DNA of 64,000 nucleotides from Tolypeutes matacus (Eukaryota; Chordata; Mammalia; Cingulata; Chlamyphoridae). The translations under genes and the position numbers were made by a program. Location of the stretch: positions 6,460,649 through 6,524,648 of the forward strand of contig JAKSZT010054335.1 in the NCBI GenBank assembly GCA_026826555.1, written 5' to 3'. Positions 10,975-21,985 of this stretch are shown in pieces; the stretch's first letter is position 1, and each line of letters starts with the position of its first letter. The notes under the pieces were generated by a model. It was not told the DNA's origin. It did no database searches and worked only from the letters and a program-made list of their open reading frames with translations.

Positions 10975-12625
10975 TTTTAAATTGTGGGAACATATATATA
11001 AAACATAACCTTTTCCATATCAGCTACTCTCAAGCGTACCATTTAATAGGATTTATTGCATTCACAATGTTGTGGTACCCTCACCACCTTCCATTACTAA
11101 AAGTCTGCCCTCTTCCCAAACAGATACTTTATACCTATTATGCATTAACTCCCCATTCCCTTTTCCCCACCCCTGGCAATATGTAATGTGAGAGTGCATA
11201 TTCCGCAATATTTTCTTTGTAGTTACCCATAGGCTTAAATATAGCATTTTAAATCTATAACAATCTAATTTGCTTAAATTTCAACTTGCTTCAGTGGTAT
11301 ATACAAACTATGTTCCTACTCTCTTCTGTTCCCCTACCTTTATGTAATTCTTGTCATAAATGGCATATTTTTACATTATGAGTTCCAAACCATGATTTTA
11401 TCATTATATTTTATGCATTTGTCTTTTAAATCCTGCAGGAAGTGAAAAGTGGAGTTAAAATCCAAATATTACTGACATTTATATTTTCCCATACCATTAC
11501 CCTCACTGGAGATCTTTATTTTGTCATGCAGCAATGATCTATTGTCTAATGTCCTTTCCTTTCAACCTACAGAACCCTTGTTAACATCTCTTGTAGGGCC
11601 AGTCTAGTGGTGACAGACTCCCTCAGCTTTTGTTTATCTGAGGATATCTTAAATCTCCCTCATTTTTGAAAGACAGTTATGCTGGTATGGCAGTTTGAAG
11701 TTTTGGTGGATCCCAGAAAATCCTCTTCTTAAAGCTAATCCATTCCTGTGCATGCAAACCTATTGTAGGTAGGACCTTTTGATTAAATTACTTCAGTTAA
11801 GGGCCTTAAATTAGACTGTGTGACCCAGGCTGTGTCTTAATCCTCTTATTAGAGCCCTTTATAAACAGAGGAATAAAAAGCCACTGAAATAAGAAAAAAA
11901 AAAAAAAAAAGCTGCAGAGACAAAGAGAAGCCTCCAGAAGTTGAAATCAATGAATCCGGGAGAGAGAAAAGCCACAGATGGAGTAGCCTAAAGCTAAAGG
12001 CAACAAGGCCAGGAGGAGAGGGGAGAGAGAGCAGATGCCACCATGTGCCTGATGGCCCACAGCTGCAGCTCCAGGAGAAAACATCTCTGATGATGCCTTG
12101 ATTTGGACACTTTCACAGCCTTAGAACTGTAAGCTTTTAACCTGATAAATCCCCACTGTAAAAGCCAACCCATTTCTGGTTTATAGCTTTGGCAGCATTT
12201 AGCAAACTAAAACAGCTGGATCTTTTGTTTTCAGCACTTTAAATATGTCATCCCACTGCCTTCTTACGTCCAAGGTTTCTGATGAGAAATCAGCATCTGA
12301 ACTTCTTTGTACGTAACATGTTGCTTCTCCCTTGCGGCTTTCAGAATTCTCTTTGGCATTTGGCAGTTTGATTATAATATGTCACAGTGGGGATCTATTT
12401 GGGTTTATCCTGTTTGGAGGTCGCTGAGTGTCTTGGATGTATATACTCATGCTTTTTGTTAAATATGGAAAGTTTTCTACCTCTCTTTCTTTGAATAGTC
12501 TCTCTGCCCCTTTCTCTCTTGCCTTTCCTTCTGGGATTCCCACAATGTACAGATTGATATGCTTGATGTTACCCACAGATTTCTCAGGTTCTTTTCCTGT
12601 GTTTGTTGGCCATTTGATCATCTTC
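10975..12625 (-). mobile_element. Antisense HAL1-like / L1 ORF1 element, split by a solo LTR
   Basis: Antisense order on the plus strand: 3' region (ttcacaatgttgtggtaccctcaccacc, 11061 onward), the 'gtagggccagtctagtggtgac' block near 11594, and the cagcactttaaatatgtcatcc block near 12232. The ORF1 RNA-binding region follows at 12330-12625, with sense frames resembling INLYIVGIPEGKAREKGAE and FPYLTKSMSIYIQDTQRPP. ORF1 without ORF2 in between suggests HAL1, the half-L1 family. A truncated L1 remains possible. Reading frames are broken. Confidence 0.6.
11686..12214 (+). mobile_element. Solo LTR, ERVL-MaLR-like
   Basis: This 529-bp LTR starts tatggcagtttgaagttttg and ends agcaaactaaaaca. It carries the MaLR-type taatccattcctgtgcatg block and, near the 3' end, gaactgtaagcttttaacc, gataaatcccc and aaaagccaacccatttctgg. 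An exact 5-bp duplication, gctgg, lies at 11681-11685 and 12215-12219. The antisense HAL1-like element continues unbroken on either side. There is an A run at 11892-11910. Confidence 0.85.
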
Positions 12626-12733
12626 TTTGGGAAATGTCTATTGAAGTTCTTTGCCTGTATTTTAATTGGTTGTTTGGCTTTTTGTTGTTGAGTTGTAAGA
12701 GTTCTTTATATACTTTGAATACTAGACCCTATA
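12626..12733 (-). mobile_element. Antisense L1 ORF2 3'-end fragment
   Basis: The plus strand from ggaaatgtctattgaagttc to ttgaatactagacccta is the antisense of the L1 ORF2 C-terminal region (the widespread 'aagtcctttgcccattttt' block). It abuts ORF1-type sequence and cannot be the same element in normal order. Confidence 0.65.
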
Positions 12734-14386
12734 AGAGAAGGGCTGTCTCTTTTTAAGTCCTAAAAGAAGAATGCCCTCCTCTCCCCAAAGCTAAGTGAGC
12801 CTGGGTTAGCTCAGAGAGGGAAGCTTGAAATATACTTGGTCCCGTAGTTTACAAAGCTGGGTAATGTGCGTGTCAGAGACTTACACACTATGGTTATTAG
12901 AGAACCATATTTGGGGGAAAATGTGGCAGATGCCTCCCCAATGAGCCACATAGAAGACCCTGGATTCTTGGAATTTGTTTAAATTCTTATTCTTGTGACA
13001 GTGAGTATCTAAAACCACAATTTTCACTAACAAACTAAAGAAGTAGGACACTTAATTTCTGCTAACAGAGTCAGGATATGTTTTGGCCCTAGGGTGTTCT
13101 TCCTTATTATAGTCTGTATTTAGAATACCCAGAGAATGTGGGGAAACTAAAGGATTTGATTATCTGTTGTAATTTACCAGGAAGTTGGGAAGTTTTATAA
13201 TTATACTTTATGCTCTAGCTTTAAAAATGTGATGGAAATCCTTCAAGCATCTCCCAAGTTTATCTGTCACTTAAATTTTATATCAGTGGGAGTTTTCCTC
13301 AGGTAATGATTATAGATTAGCTGCTTTTCTCTTAATTACAGCTAGCTTACTCCAACACTCAAAATATTGATTACACATGAATCTTCATAAACTTGTTCTG
13401 TGCCTAAAATTTGCTTCAACATATGTTCTTGATGCCTCTGTGAAAGCAGAGATGGGATGCGCGGAGAGTGATCATAACATGCCAGCACTGCTGACCCTGC
13501 CAGCCTCACACCTTCCTCCTGGTGCAGCAGAGGTGGCAAGTACCAGTTGGGATTGCTCCCTGGACATGCTGATATAAAAGACGTATCCCTTCTGTGGCCT
13601 TCAGGAAATCCTACTGTATTCATCGTGATTTTCCTTCCAAATTCTCTTATAGGTCCCTGTTCTTTTTCATTCCACCATGAGGAGACAGACATGTGCTTTT
13701 GCTAAAAAGGAGTGTAACCTAACATTTCTTCACAGATTCCTTCAGGGTTTAAAGAGACAAAATGAAGAACCTAGGAACTCTGCAGCATTCTTTTCCCCTG
13801 TTTTAGGATCAATTTGACTTGTAGAATTTAGAGTCAGAAGAAATATTCCTTGAGATATAACAAGGGCACATGATATAGTAATTTTAAGAAATGGTTTCCT
13901 TTCACTGAAAAACGATATTTAATACTGACATTATATTAATAGGAATGTATTTCTTTCCTTAAAAGGATTGTTTGAAATATGGCTGTATATAACAAAGAAC
14001 CAGGGATGGGTTTTTGGGTTTTAGCTTTTAAATAATCACAGAAAAAGCCAAAGATGAAAAGGATATTTCAGTTGATTTTTATCTGAGTGAGTGTTTTAAG
14101 TTGGTAAATAAGTTGATTTTAAAGGTACATGACCTCTTTTTGTTGTTTTGTAAGCTAGTATTTTGAATTTAGTCAACAAAAATATTTGACCAAGTTTAAG
14201 TATATGATTTATTAAGAGAGCAGTTCCTTTTTGTTCCAGAGTAAGTGGTACTGGAAATATAGCTACCTAATGTAAATTCACTTAAACTAGCCACCTGACT
14301 GTTGTGCTAAATCACAACAAAATGTTTGGTTGGACTTTATTAAAAAAGAATGAAACTACAGCTTGTTAAAATAAATGTATTTTGTG
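12734..14386. other. Single-copy intronic or intergenic DNA, nothing recognised
   Basis: AT-rich sequence with no recognisable repeat and no convincing exon. An acceptor-like tract precedes 13341, but the only phase-0 frame after it stops within 13 codons. Confidence 0.45.
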
Positions 14387-14544
14387 GACAACCAGCAAGA
14401 TGGCGGCAGAGTAAGGTGCTCCTAGAATCAGCTCCTGCTACAGGGCAGTTAGTAATCACCCAGAGCTAAGAATTTGTTTGGGGGCTCCAGGAGACCAGAA
14501 GTGCATCCTGTAGCATCCTTGAAAGAGTGGAAGGAAAGACTGCC

Positions 14545-15365
14545 CATCTGCAGAGAAAATTCATAAGTAGAGCCCTCCACGCCATGGAGGCCAGTGTCCA
14601 TCCTCCACTGGAAGCATAAGCCATCTCGGGAGCTGTTCCGCAGCTGGAATTGGAAGCTCCGCTTCCCACAAACGGGGGAGGAAGGGACGGTTGGGCACAA
14701 ACTTCAGCTACTGATTAGTGAATCCAGCAGGCTAAAGTATAACCTTAGAACAGCTAAAGTTTGAACCTGTCCAAGTCAGAAAGAGGCCGGTGGCCGCCAC
14801 CTTAACTCCGTGCCTGACATGAGGGGAAGCGGGGCTGACTGAAAATCACAGTGCTGGTGGGACTGGCTTCTTTCCATTTAGATCAGATTGCCGCTCTAGC
14901 CTAAGCCACAGGCCCACCTTGGGCAGGGAGAAAGCTGGGGGAGCTGCTCCAGCCTCTCTGGGAAATTACAGGCCACGCTGCGGAGGCTGGTGATCCATCC
15001 TGCTTTGACAGTGCAAGCCACCCCTGGAGCTATTCTGTGGCAGGAATTGGAAGCTCCATTTCCCAAAAACGGGAGGAAGAGACAGTTGGCCACCAACTTC
15101 AGCTACTGATTAGTCAGTTCGGCTGGCTAAAGTATAACCCTAAGAGCAGCTGAATATTGAACCTAAGTCAGAAGGAGGCTGGTAGCCGCCATTTTGACTC
15201 CACCCCCAGCATGGGGGGAAGCCAGGCTGACTGAAAATCATGGTGACAGTAGAGACTGATTTCTTTCACCCAGATTGGCCTGCAGCCCTGGCCTAGGCTC
15301 CAGCCCCACCTCTAGCAGGGAGGAAGCTGGCGGGCCCTGCACCAGCCTATCCAGGTAACTGCAGG
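14545..15365 (+). repeat. ~395-bp tandem repeat in L1 5' UTR, plus shorter internal repeats
   Basis: Two diverged copies follow each other with a period of 395 bp: acttcagctactgattag at 14701 recurs at 15096, and aattggaagctcc at 14649 recurs about 395 bp later. The shared order includes gccgccacc/gccgccatt and ctgactgaaaatca. A smaller motif of about 100 bp, built around GGCA(a/g)GG(g)AA..AGCTT/GC..CAGCCTCTC, appears at about 14896, 15285, 15450 and 15562. Repeated promoter monomers of this sort occur in other mammalian L1 lineages. Confidence 0.7.
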
Positions 15366-15771
15366 TACATTCAGCTGGCACAGACTGAATAATAGGAAGT
15401 CTACCAGGGCAACTGCGGTCGTCTTGGACCTGCACGGCTTAGATTGCTGCCCACACCTGCAGCTCTATCCCCGCCCCAGGCACAGGAAAAAGGGGTGTGA
15501 AGCTTCATCAGTCTCTCCGGACAACTACAGTCTAGGCCTGCATGACTTGGATTGTTCCACACAGCTGTGGCTCTGTCCCTACCCCTGGCAAAGGGGAAAG
15601 TTGGGAGAAGCTTCATTGGTCTTTGGGGCACTGATGGCAGCTTGAGCCTCCACAGCTTACAGCACCAACTACATCCTTGGCTCCTATTACACAACCAGCA
15701 AGAGAGAAAGGGCAGGAAGCCCTAAACTAAAGAGAAAAACTGCACCCAGAATAAGTACTCTAGTAAGCCGG

Positions 15772-16700
15772 ATGCCAAGACACCAACAAAAAATTACAAT
15801 CCACACCAAGAAACAGGAAGATATGGCCCAGTTAAAGGAACAGGATAAACCTTCAGATAACATAAAAGAGTTAATCACAGATGTTCAAACAACTCTCCTT
15901 AATAAATACAATGAGATGGCTAAAGAAATTAAGGATATTAAGATGGCATTGGTTGAGCACAAAGAAGAATTTGAAAGCATGCATAGAAAAATAGCAGATC
16001 TTATGGGAATGAAAAGTGCAATAAATGAAGTTAAAAGTACACTGGAATCATATAATAGCAGATTTGAGGAGGCAGAAGAAAGGATTGGTGAGCTAGAAGA
16101 AATGGCCTCTGAAAGTGAACATACAAAAGAACAGATAAAGAAAAGATTGGAAAAACTTGAACAAGATCTCAAGGAACTAAACAACAGCAAGAGACGTGCA
16201 AACATACATGCCATTGGTGTCCCAGAAGGAGAAGAGAAGGGAAAAGGGGCAGAAGGAATATTTTAAGAAATAATGGTAGAAAATTTCCCAACCCTATTGA
16301 AGGACATAGATATCCATGTCCAAGAAGCATGACATCCTCTAATCCGAAAAAATCTGAATAGGCCAACTCCAAGACACATCCTTATCAGAATATCAAATGC
16401 CAAAGACAAGGAGAGAATTCTGAGAGCAGCAGGAGAAAAGCAATGCGTAACATATAAGGGATACCCAATAAGATTAAGTACTGATTTCTCACCAGAAACC
16501 ATGGAGGCAAGAAGACAGTGGTAAGATATATTTAAGATACTGCAAGAGAAAAACTTCCAGCTTGGGTCTTATAACTGGCAAAACTGTCTTTCAAAAATAA
16601 AGCCCAGTTTAGAATATTTACAGATAAACAGAAACTGAGAAAGTTTGTAACCAAGAGACCCGCTTTGCAGGAAATACTAAAGGATGTGCTACAGCCTGAA
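15772..16700 (+). pseudogene. L1 ORF1p pseudogene (RNA-binding chaperone)
   Basis: In an intact L1, ORF1p forms coiled-coil trimers that coat L1 RNA and assist target-primed reverse transcription. Here the frame opens MPRHQQKITIHTKKQ. It has a long heptad-rich coiled-coil segment (roughly residues 35-145, KEIKDIKMALVEHKEEF and similar) and reaches the RRM start NIHAIGVPEGEEKGKG. A TAA at 16264-16266 replaces a conserved glutamate codon, leaving 164 residues against a usual ~330. Beyond it the RRM and C-terminal domain are still recognisable to about 16700, with further stops. The MPRHQQK start is shared with the L1 at 60592. Confidence 0.85.
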
Positions 16701-17280
16701 AAGACAAGACAGGAGAGAGGACTGGAAGAGAGTCTACAAATGAAGATTTTATCAATAAAAGTAATTAAAAGTGTCAAAAGAGTGGTGAAAATAAAATATG
16801 ACAGATAAAATCCAAATATTTAGGAATAAACTTAATCAAAGATGTAAAGCACTTGTAGTCAGAAAACTACAACTAATTGTTAAATGTTAAAAAGTCCTAA
16901 ATAATTGGAAGAACATTCCATGCTTAACAGATTGGAAGACTAAATATCTTTAAGATGTCAATTCTACTCAAATTGATATACAGATTCAATGCAATCCCAA
17001 TAAAAATACCACCAGCATTTTAAAAATAAATGGGAAGCATGATGATCAAATCTATTTTGAAGGGTAAGGGGTCCTGAATAACCGGAAACATCTTAAAATT
17101 GAAAAGCGAAGTTGGAGGACTCTCAGCTCTGGACTTTAAACCACATTACCAAGCTACAGTGGTAAAAACCGCATGGTACTGGTGTAAAGACAGACACACA
17201 GACCAATAGAACCGAGTTGATGATTCAGAAACACCCTCACATCTATGGTCAAGTGATTTTTGACTACCCTGTCAAACCCA

Positions 17281-17810
17281 CCGGAGTCGGGAGGGGAAAG
17301 CCCAGTTAGAGCAAGAACACGAAGGCAGCACCCACAGAAGAGGTGGCTGTCCCCAGGGCACAGTCAAGGGGGTTCAAGGCAGGGTTAGCAAGGGAGTCAG
17401 AAAAATGGGGGTCCAGAGCCTGTGGGGATGAGAGCCCAGGGGGAGGGAAGACCTGGGAGACATGGGCTGCTCAGAGTGACGTGTAACCCAGGCTGGAGAT
17501 TGGCCGTCGAGAGGGCTGAGGCTGCAAGCCAGAGGCAGAGTCCTCCTGGGAGCCTCAGGGTTCTGCCTCAGGGTCCTGGGGCAGAGGTGAGCCCACCCCG
17601 ACTGCTTGGGCTCCCATGTCCCCTTGCCGTGGGAGCCGAGGAGGCCTGTAGAGGCCCACCTCCGCGCCATCCCAAGGGGCTCTACCAGTGGCACATCACG
17701 GTATTCTTTATATTGAACCTTTCTGGCACCATCATAAAAATGGGGAATTTTTACAAAACCACTTAAGGTCTTCATTAGTTTTCCATTGCTATTCACATTT
17801 TGTTTTTTTA
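17281..17810. other. GC-rich single-copy DNA, nothing recognised
   Basis: A GC-rich segment with long but overlapping open frames on both strands. This is typical of GC-rich non-coding DNA; no splice-flanked frame stands out. Confidence 0.4.
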
Positions 17811-18171
17811 AGTTAGAGTAATTTATTTTGAAATCAGAATTTAGTTTTTTTTTATCTCCTGGATTTATAGGAAGCTAACTTATTTATAGGCTTATCTTAT
17901 TTTCAAATGACAGTACTGCCATTCTTTTAAAATTTTTTGTTAGAGAAGTTGTAGGTTTACCAAAAAATCAGGGAGAAAACACAGGGCTTCCACATACCCG
18001 CCCACCCACCCACCCACAATTTTCCCTATTATTAGCACTTTGCATTAATCTAGTAGCTTTGTTTAAATTGGTGAAACAATCTTACTGTAATTATACTATT
18101 AACGATAGTCCACAGTTTACATTAGGGCTCAACTGTATTGTACAGTCCTATTTTTAGTATACTTTTTTATT
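17811..18171 (-). mobile_element. Antisense L1 3' UTR
   Basis: The plus strand reads as the reverse complement of an L1 3' end: a T-rich start, gttagagaagttgtaggttt, ccacatacccgcccacccac, ttagcactttgcattaatct, ccacagtttacattagggct. No ORF2 sequence follows, so it is 5'-truncated. Confidence 0.7.
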
Positions 18172-18690
18172 AGAAAAGATCTGGAGGGAGCGGATGTAGC
18201 TCAAGTGGTTGAGTGCCTGCTTCCCATGCATGAGGTCCTGAGTTCAATCCCAGTTCCTCCTACAAACAAACAAACAAAACCCAGCTCTCATTGGGGAGCA
18301 GATGTAGCTCAGTGGTTGAGCACCTGCCTCCCATGTATAGGTCCTGGGTTCCATCCCCAGTTCCTCCTAAAAGAAAAGAAAAAGGAAAGATGTGGGTTTA
18401 CAGAAAAATCATGCAGAAAATATATCCCCCCTATTATTAATACCTTTCCTTAGTGTGGTGTATTTATTACAGCTGAGGAGAGAATATTACCATAGCTGTG
18501 CTATTAACTAGAGCCCATAGTTTTTATTAGGGTTCACTGTTTGTGTTGTGCATTCCTGTGTTTTTTTAAAATTCTGGTAAAATATATGCAACCTAAAATT
18601 ATCCCTTTAAACCACATTCAAACACGTTACACCGTGGTGGGAATTACGTTCACAATGCTGTGCAGATTTGTACTCCCTTCCGGAGAGCCT
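18172..18690 (-). mobile_element. Second antisense L1 3' UTR, interrupted by a DAS dimer
   Basis: The same 3' UTR pattern starts again immediately (gtgggtttacagaaaaatca at 18391, cccatagtttttattagggt at about 18514), ending with ttcacaatgctgtgcagat near 18671. The copy at 17811-18171 and this one are therefore two separate 5'-truncated insertions in the same orientation. Confidence 0.65.
18185..18389 (+). mobile_element. DAS SINE tandem dimer
   Basis: Two near-complete single-head DAS units stand head to tail: 18185-18265 (ggagcggatgtagctcaagt ... gttcctcc) and 18293-18368 (gggagcagatgtagctcagt ... gttcctcc). They are joined by (CAAA)n and a short linker. A boxes (tagctcaagtgg, tagctcagtgg) and B boxes are well kept. 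Imperfect flanks gaaaagatctgg and ggaaagatgtgg suggest the dimer arrived as one unit, although two insertions are possible. Confidence 0.8.
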
Positions 18691-20439
18691 GCCTGCCTTC
18701 GCTTGCTCTGCAGCCTTGCTGTTGGCCAGGACCTCCCTTGGCAAAGGCTCTGGCTGTGATTCCTCTATTACCGCACTGATTTCATGAAATCCCACATCTT
18801 TTGCAAGATTAGAGTTTTCACTTTGCAATTTATTTATGTTGTATTGTTGAACACAGAGCTGCTGGCTGATAAGAACACTGTGCGTTGGCTGGGATAGGCC
18901 CTTTTGTATGTGCCGGCACATTGTTTGTCTGTAAGCATGTTTGTGTCCCAAGGACTTTGTTTCCCAATTGGGCAGAATCCCTGGGGGCTTGGGTATTACA
19001 AATAAATGTTCAGGTAACCCCTTCTGCCCCTTTGTTTAGCTTAGCAGACCTGAGGATGCCACGTGGAGGCATGGTTTCTCTTCAAGAATTTGCCTTTAGA
19101 ATGAAGCATCATAGTAAATGGCCCTTCTGTTCTATGTATAGACATTTATTTTGACTTATATGTATTGGCTAATAGGGCTGAAGTAACCGTATGGGCTACT
19201 TCCAGGATCTCTCCTTGTAACACATCTGATGTGGACGGAGGAGGTTAAGCAAACCACACATACGCCAGAGAGAGTAGGACTCATTAGCCAAACGTCCTAG
19301 ACCAGCGTCCAAGGATACACTCGAAATCAGGATCGAGGCATGTCATAGCTTTTTCTGTATCATGGATTAGCTTTTCCAACACCATTGCTTAAGGAGATGC
19401 TTTGAAAGTGCTTCTGAGCATTATTTTCCATGGTATCTTGTTTTCCTAGTTCATTTCCATGGCCCTCCTTGGAGCAGATGATGATTGGGGCTCTCATAAC
19501 AAATTGTCTTTGCCTCCCTTTCCGATTTCATACATAGAACACATTTATCCTTTCTTCAAAGAAAGCCTCAAAGTTCTACACAGTATAATTTTTCCAGGAT
19601 ACGGAATACTTGTATTTACTGTAAACGGATAGCACTTGTATTCTTGCTATGAAAATCCCAAAAAACATTATAGATTTCATTAACTGGGCCTCTAAAAAAC
19701 TTGGTTTTTTACCACAAAAGTTTGATGCCACTTTATTATGTCAGGATACCAAGCCTGTTTTTTAAACTCCACATGGACCTTTTGTACAATGGTTATGAGC
19801 AGGTTTTAGTGAAATTTGAGTGTCTCTAGAGATCAGATACTGGGCCTTTAACATTGAGGTGTTGCTTAGCAACTGGGAAGTCATTATATTTCCAGGCTCT
19901 GTAATAACTTTGCCATCCCTGATGAAAATGTAATGGAAATAATCCCTTTCTAAGTTGCCCTCCATGAATGGGTGGCCAAATAGATTTTTTTCCCCTCTTT
20001 TCATGGCCTGAGCAGGCTTTAATTCAGTACACAAAGTATTGTTTTCTGAATGTTTTATGTGACAGAATGAAATATATTCTAAGATGGTATTCTTAAAAGG
20101 AAGACCTATTATTCAGAAATAATGATAGTGAATATCATATAAATTGTTAATACACATCAGTCTACCCTCACCACGTTGAAAATAAGATTGGATTTATTAG
20201 GTGGTCACAAGTTAGTAATGCAGGCATGCTTACTTCTAGTTAATTTATTCTATCCAGGTATTTTCAGGTATGAGGCAGTTTTAAGTGTCTAGTAAAGTCA
20301 TATACATTTTTAGTTAGGAGCAAAGCCAGTAGAAACTAGTGAAAAGTTTGACTTCAAGACCATTTAAAAATATTATTTGTAATGTTTGAAGCTATATTTT
20401 TTCCTGATTGTAAAAGTAATGCACAACTTGTTCATCAAA
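18691..20439. other. Single-copy DNA with one RFX-like palindrome
   Basis: No repeats or exons recognised apart from a possible old repeat fragment near 20390-20430 (tttttcctgattgtaaaagtaatg). That fragment seems to continue after the L1 insertion at about 20911-21000. Confidence 0.4.
19861..19873. promoter_or_regulatory. RFX X-box-like inverted repeat
   Basis: gttgcttagcaac is a 13-bp near-palindrome matching the general RFX site form GTTGCC(AT)GGCAAC. RFX factors bind such sites in ciliary and MHC-II promoters. A single match in 64 kb is weak evidence for function, and no promoter was recognised nearby. Confidence 0.25.
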
Positions 20440-20906
20440 TTCAAAGCAACATTGTTCACTATAGTCAACAAATGGAAACTCCCGGATGTCCAACAACTGC
20501 TGAATGGATAAAAAAAGATATATCCATGTAATGGAATGTTAATAATTAAACAGGAAGGTAGACGATACACTACAGCATGGACAGATCTTGAAGTGAAAGA
20601 AGAAAGAAGTCAGGCACAAAGCCCACATACGGAATAGCTCCATTTATGGGGTGTGTCCTAAACAGACAACTCCACAGCGAAAGAGCAATGCATAGTTGCC
20701 AGGAGCCAGGTGTGTGTGTGGGGAGTGATTATAACTGAGGTGGCATTTCTTTTTGGCATGTTGAAAATGTCCTGGAATTAGATAATGGTGAGGATTACAC
20801 AGCTTCAGAATATACTGAAAACTACTGAATTGTACACTTTAAAAAGGAGAGTTTTATGGTATGTGAATTTATCAAAATTATACCACCAAGAAAATAAAGT
20901 AATATA
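20440..20906 (+). mobile_element. Old L1 3' fragment (L1M-like)
   Basis: It contains the end of ORF2 (aacaaatggaaactcccgga, ccaacaactgctgaatggat) and a 3' UTR ending actgaattgtacactttaaa ... ggtatgtgaatttatc ... gaaaataaag. It is 5'-truncated with a heavily mutated frame. Flanking sequence on both sides may be one older repeat. Confidence 0.7.
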
Positions 20907-21532
20907 AAGTCATGGCAGATATGTTGGAAAATATAGAAATACAAAAAAGAAAAAAGAGGAAATCATCCTTAAACTTAGAACCCACAGATACCCATAGTTA
21001 ATATTTTCATTTATTTCTAGTGACTCACACAGAGGCAAGCGTGCTGAGATGCTCTGGCAGGTGCCAGGGCTTGGGGACAGCAGGCCCAGCCCCACCTCTG
21101 AGCCGCTCACCTGAGCCTCTTCCCCACGGCGCTCTGCGGCCGGGCACAGGCCTGAACTGAATTCTGGGCTTGCTGCCTCTGCGCCCCAGAGCCACTGCCC
21201 CACACAGAAGGGATGCTTGACTTTCCATCCCTGATTCCCTCTAATACTTTCTGAGTAGAAGTCCATATTCATTTCTCACAAATTAACCCCAGGGCAAGGC
21301 TGTCCACAGCTCTCAGCAACCTCCACTAGGAGGAGATCTTCAAGGAAATCAAAGCAAGATTTTAAAAATTACTGACATAGCAGTTAAGAGTGAAGCTACC
21401 GGTACTCACCCATATAGAACTTCATGTATGAATCTGAATGGATTGAGGAAAGTCCATATCCAAAGACCAGTCACTGGCATACCCAAAAAGCCAATGGCCA
21501 CATAAAAAAAACAGATAATCAAAGGGACAAGA

Positions 21533-21980
21533 TGTGATGGTTAGGCTAATGTGTCAACTCAGCCAGGTGATTGTGCCCAGTTGCCTGGTCAAGCAAGCAC
21601 TGGGCTAACTGTAATACAAGGACATTTATGAGCTTTAGTCATCAGTAGTTTACTGCATAGATAGCAGGTTACATCTATGTTCAACCAGGGAGATTGCCAT
21701 CAGCAATGAGTGATGCTTTATCCATTCAATTGAATGCCTTAAAAGGGGAAGTGATTTCAGCATTCAGAGAGAATTTCCCAGCTCATGTTTGGACAGCCAA
21801 CGTCTCCCAGAAACTCATCAAGGACCTTCACTGAACTTTCATCGGAGCCCCTGGTTTGCAGCCTGCCTGTGGAACCTGGACTTTGCATCCCCACGGTCAC
21901 ATGAGAGACTCATAAAATCTCATATTATTGACGGATACCTCCTGTTGATTCTGTTTCCCTAGAGAATCCTGACTAATACA
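21533..21980 (+). mobile_element. Solo LTR, ERVL type (MLT2-like)
   Basis: The LTR starts tgtgatggttaggctaatgt and gtcaactcagccaggtgatt, and ends gtttccctagagaatcctgactaataca, the MLT2 pattern. An exact 5-bp duplication, caaga, lies at 21528-21532 and 21981-21985. There is no internal sequence, so it is a recombined solo LTR. Confidence 0.85.
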
Positions 21981-21985
21981 CAAGA

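Larger units (their letters stand above)
14387..17280 (+). mobile_element. L1 with 5' UTR and ORF1 but internally deleted ORF2
   Basis: The element opens with the typical L1 start (ggacaaccagcaagatggcg) and has a 5' UTR of about 1.38 kb with internal tandem repeats. ORF1 begins at 15772. At about 16806 the sequence jumps from the ORF1-ORF2 spacer straight to the late-RT part of ORF2 (atttaggaataaacttaatc), removing roughly 2.3 kb. The junction shows short homology (atc/aaat). The remaining ORF2 piece stops at 17280 without a 3' UTR or poly(A), so the 3' end was also lost. It cannot mobilise. Confidence 0.85.

Noticed and set aside
13342..13692. A 116-codon antisense open frame, and an acceptor-like tract ending at 13341
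   Set aside because: No recognisable domain. The plus-strand phase-0 frame after the acceptor ends after 12 codons and the other frames stop sooner.
118..18368. tRNA-like heads with A and B boxes as possible tRNA genes
   Set aside because: They lack a tRNA acceptor stem and end in SINE tails with target-site duplications, so they are DAS SINEs.
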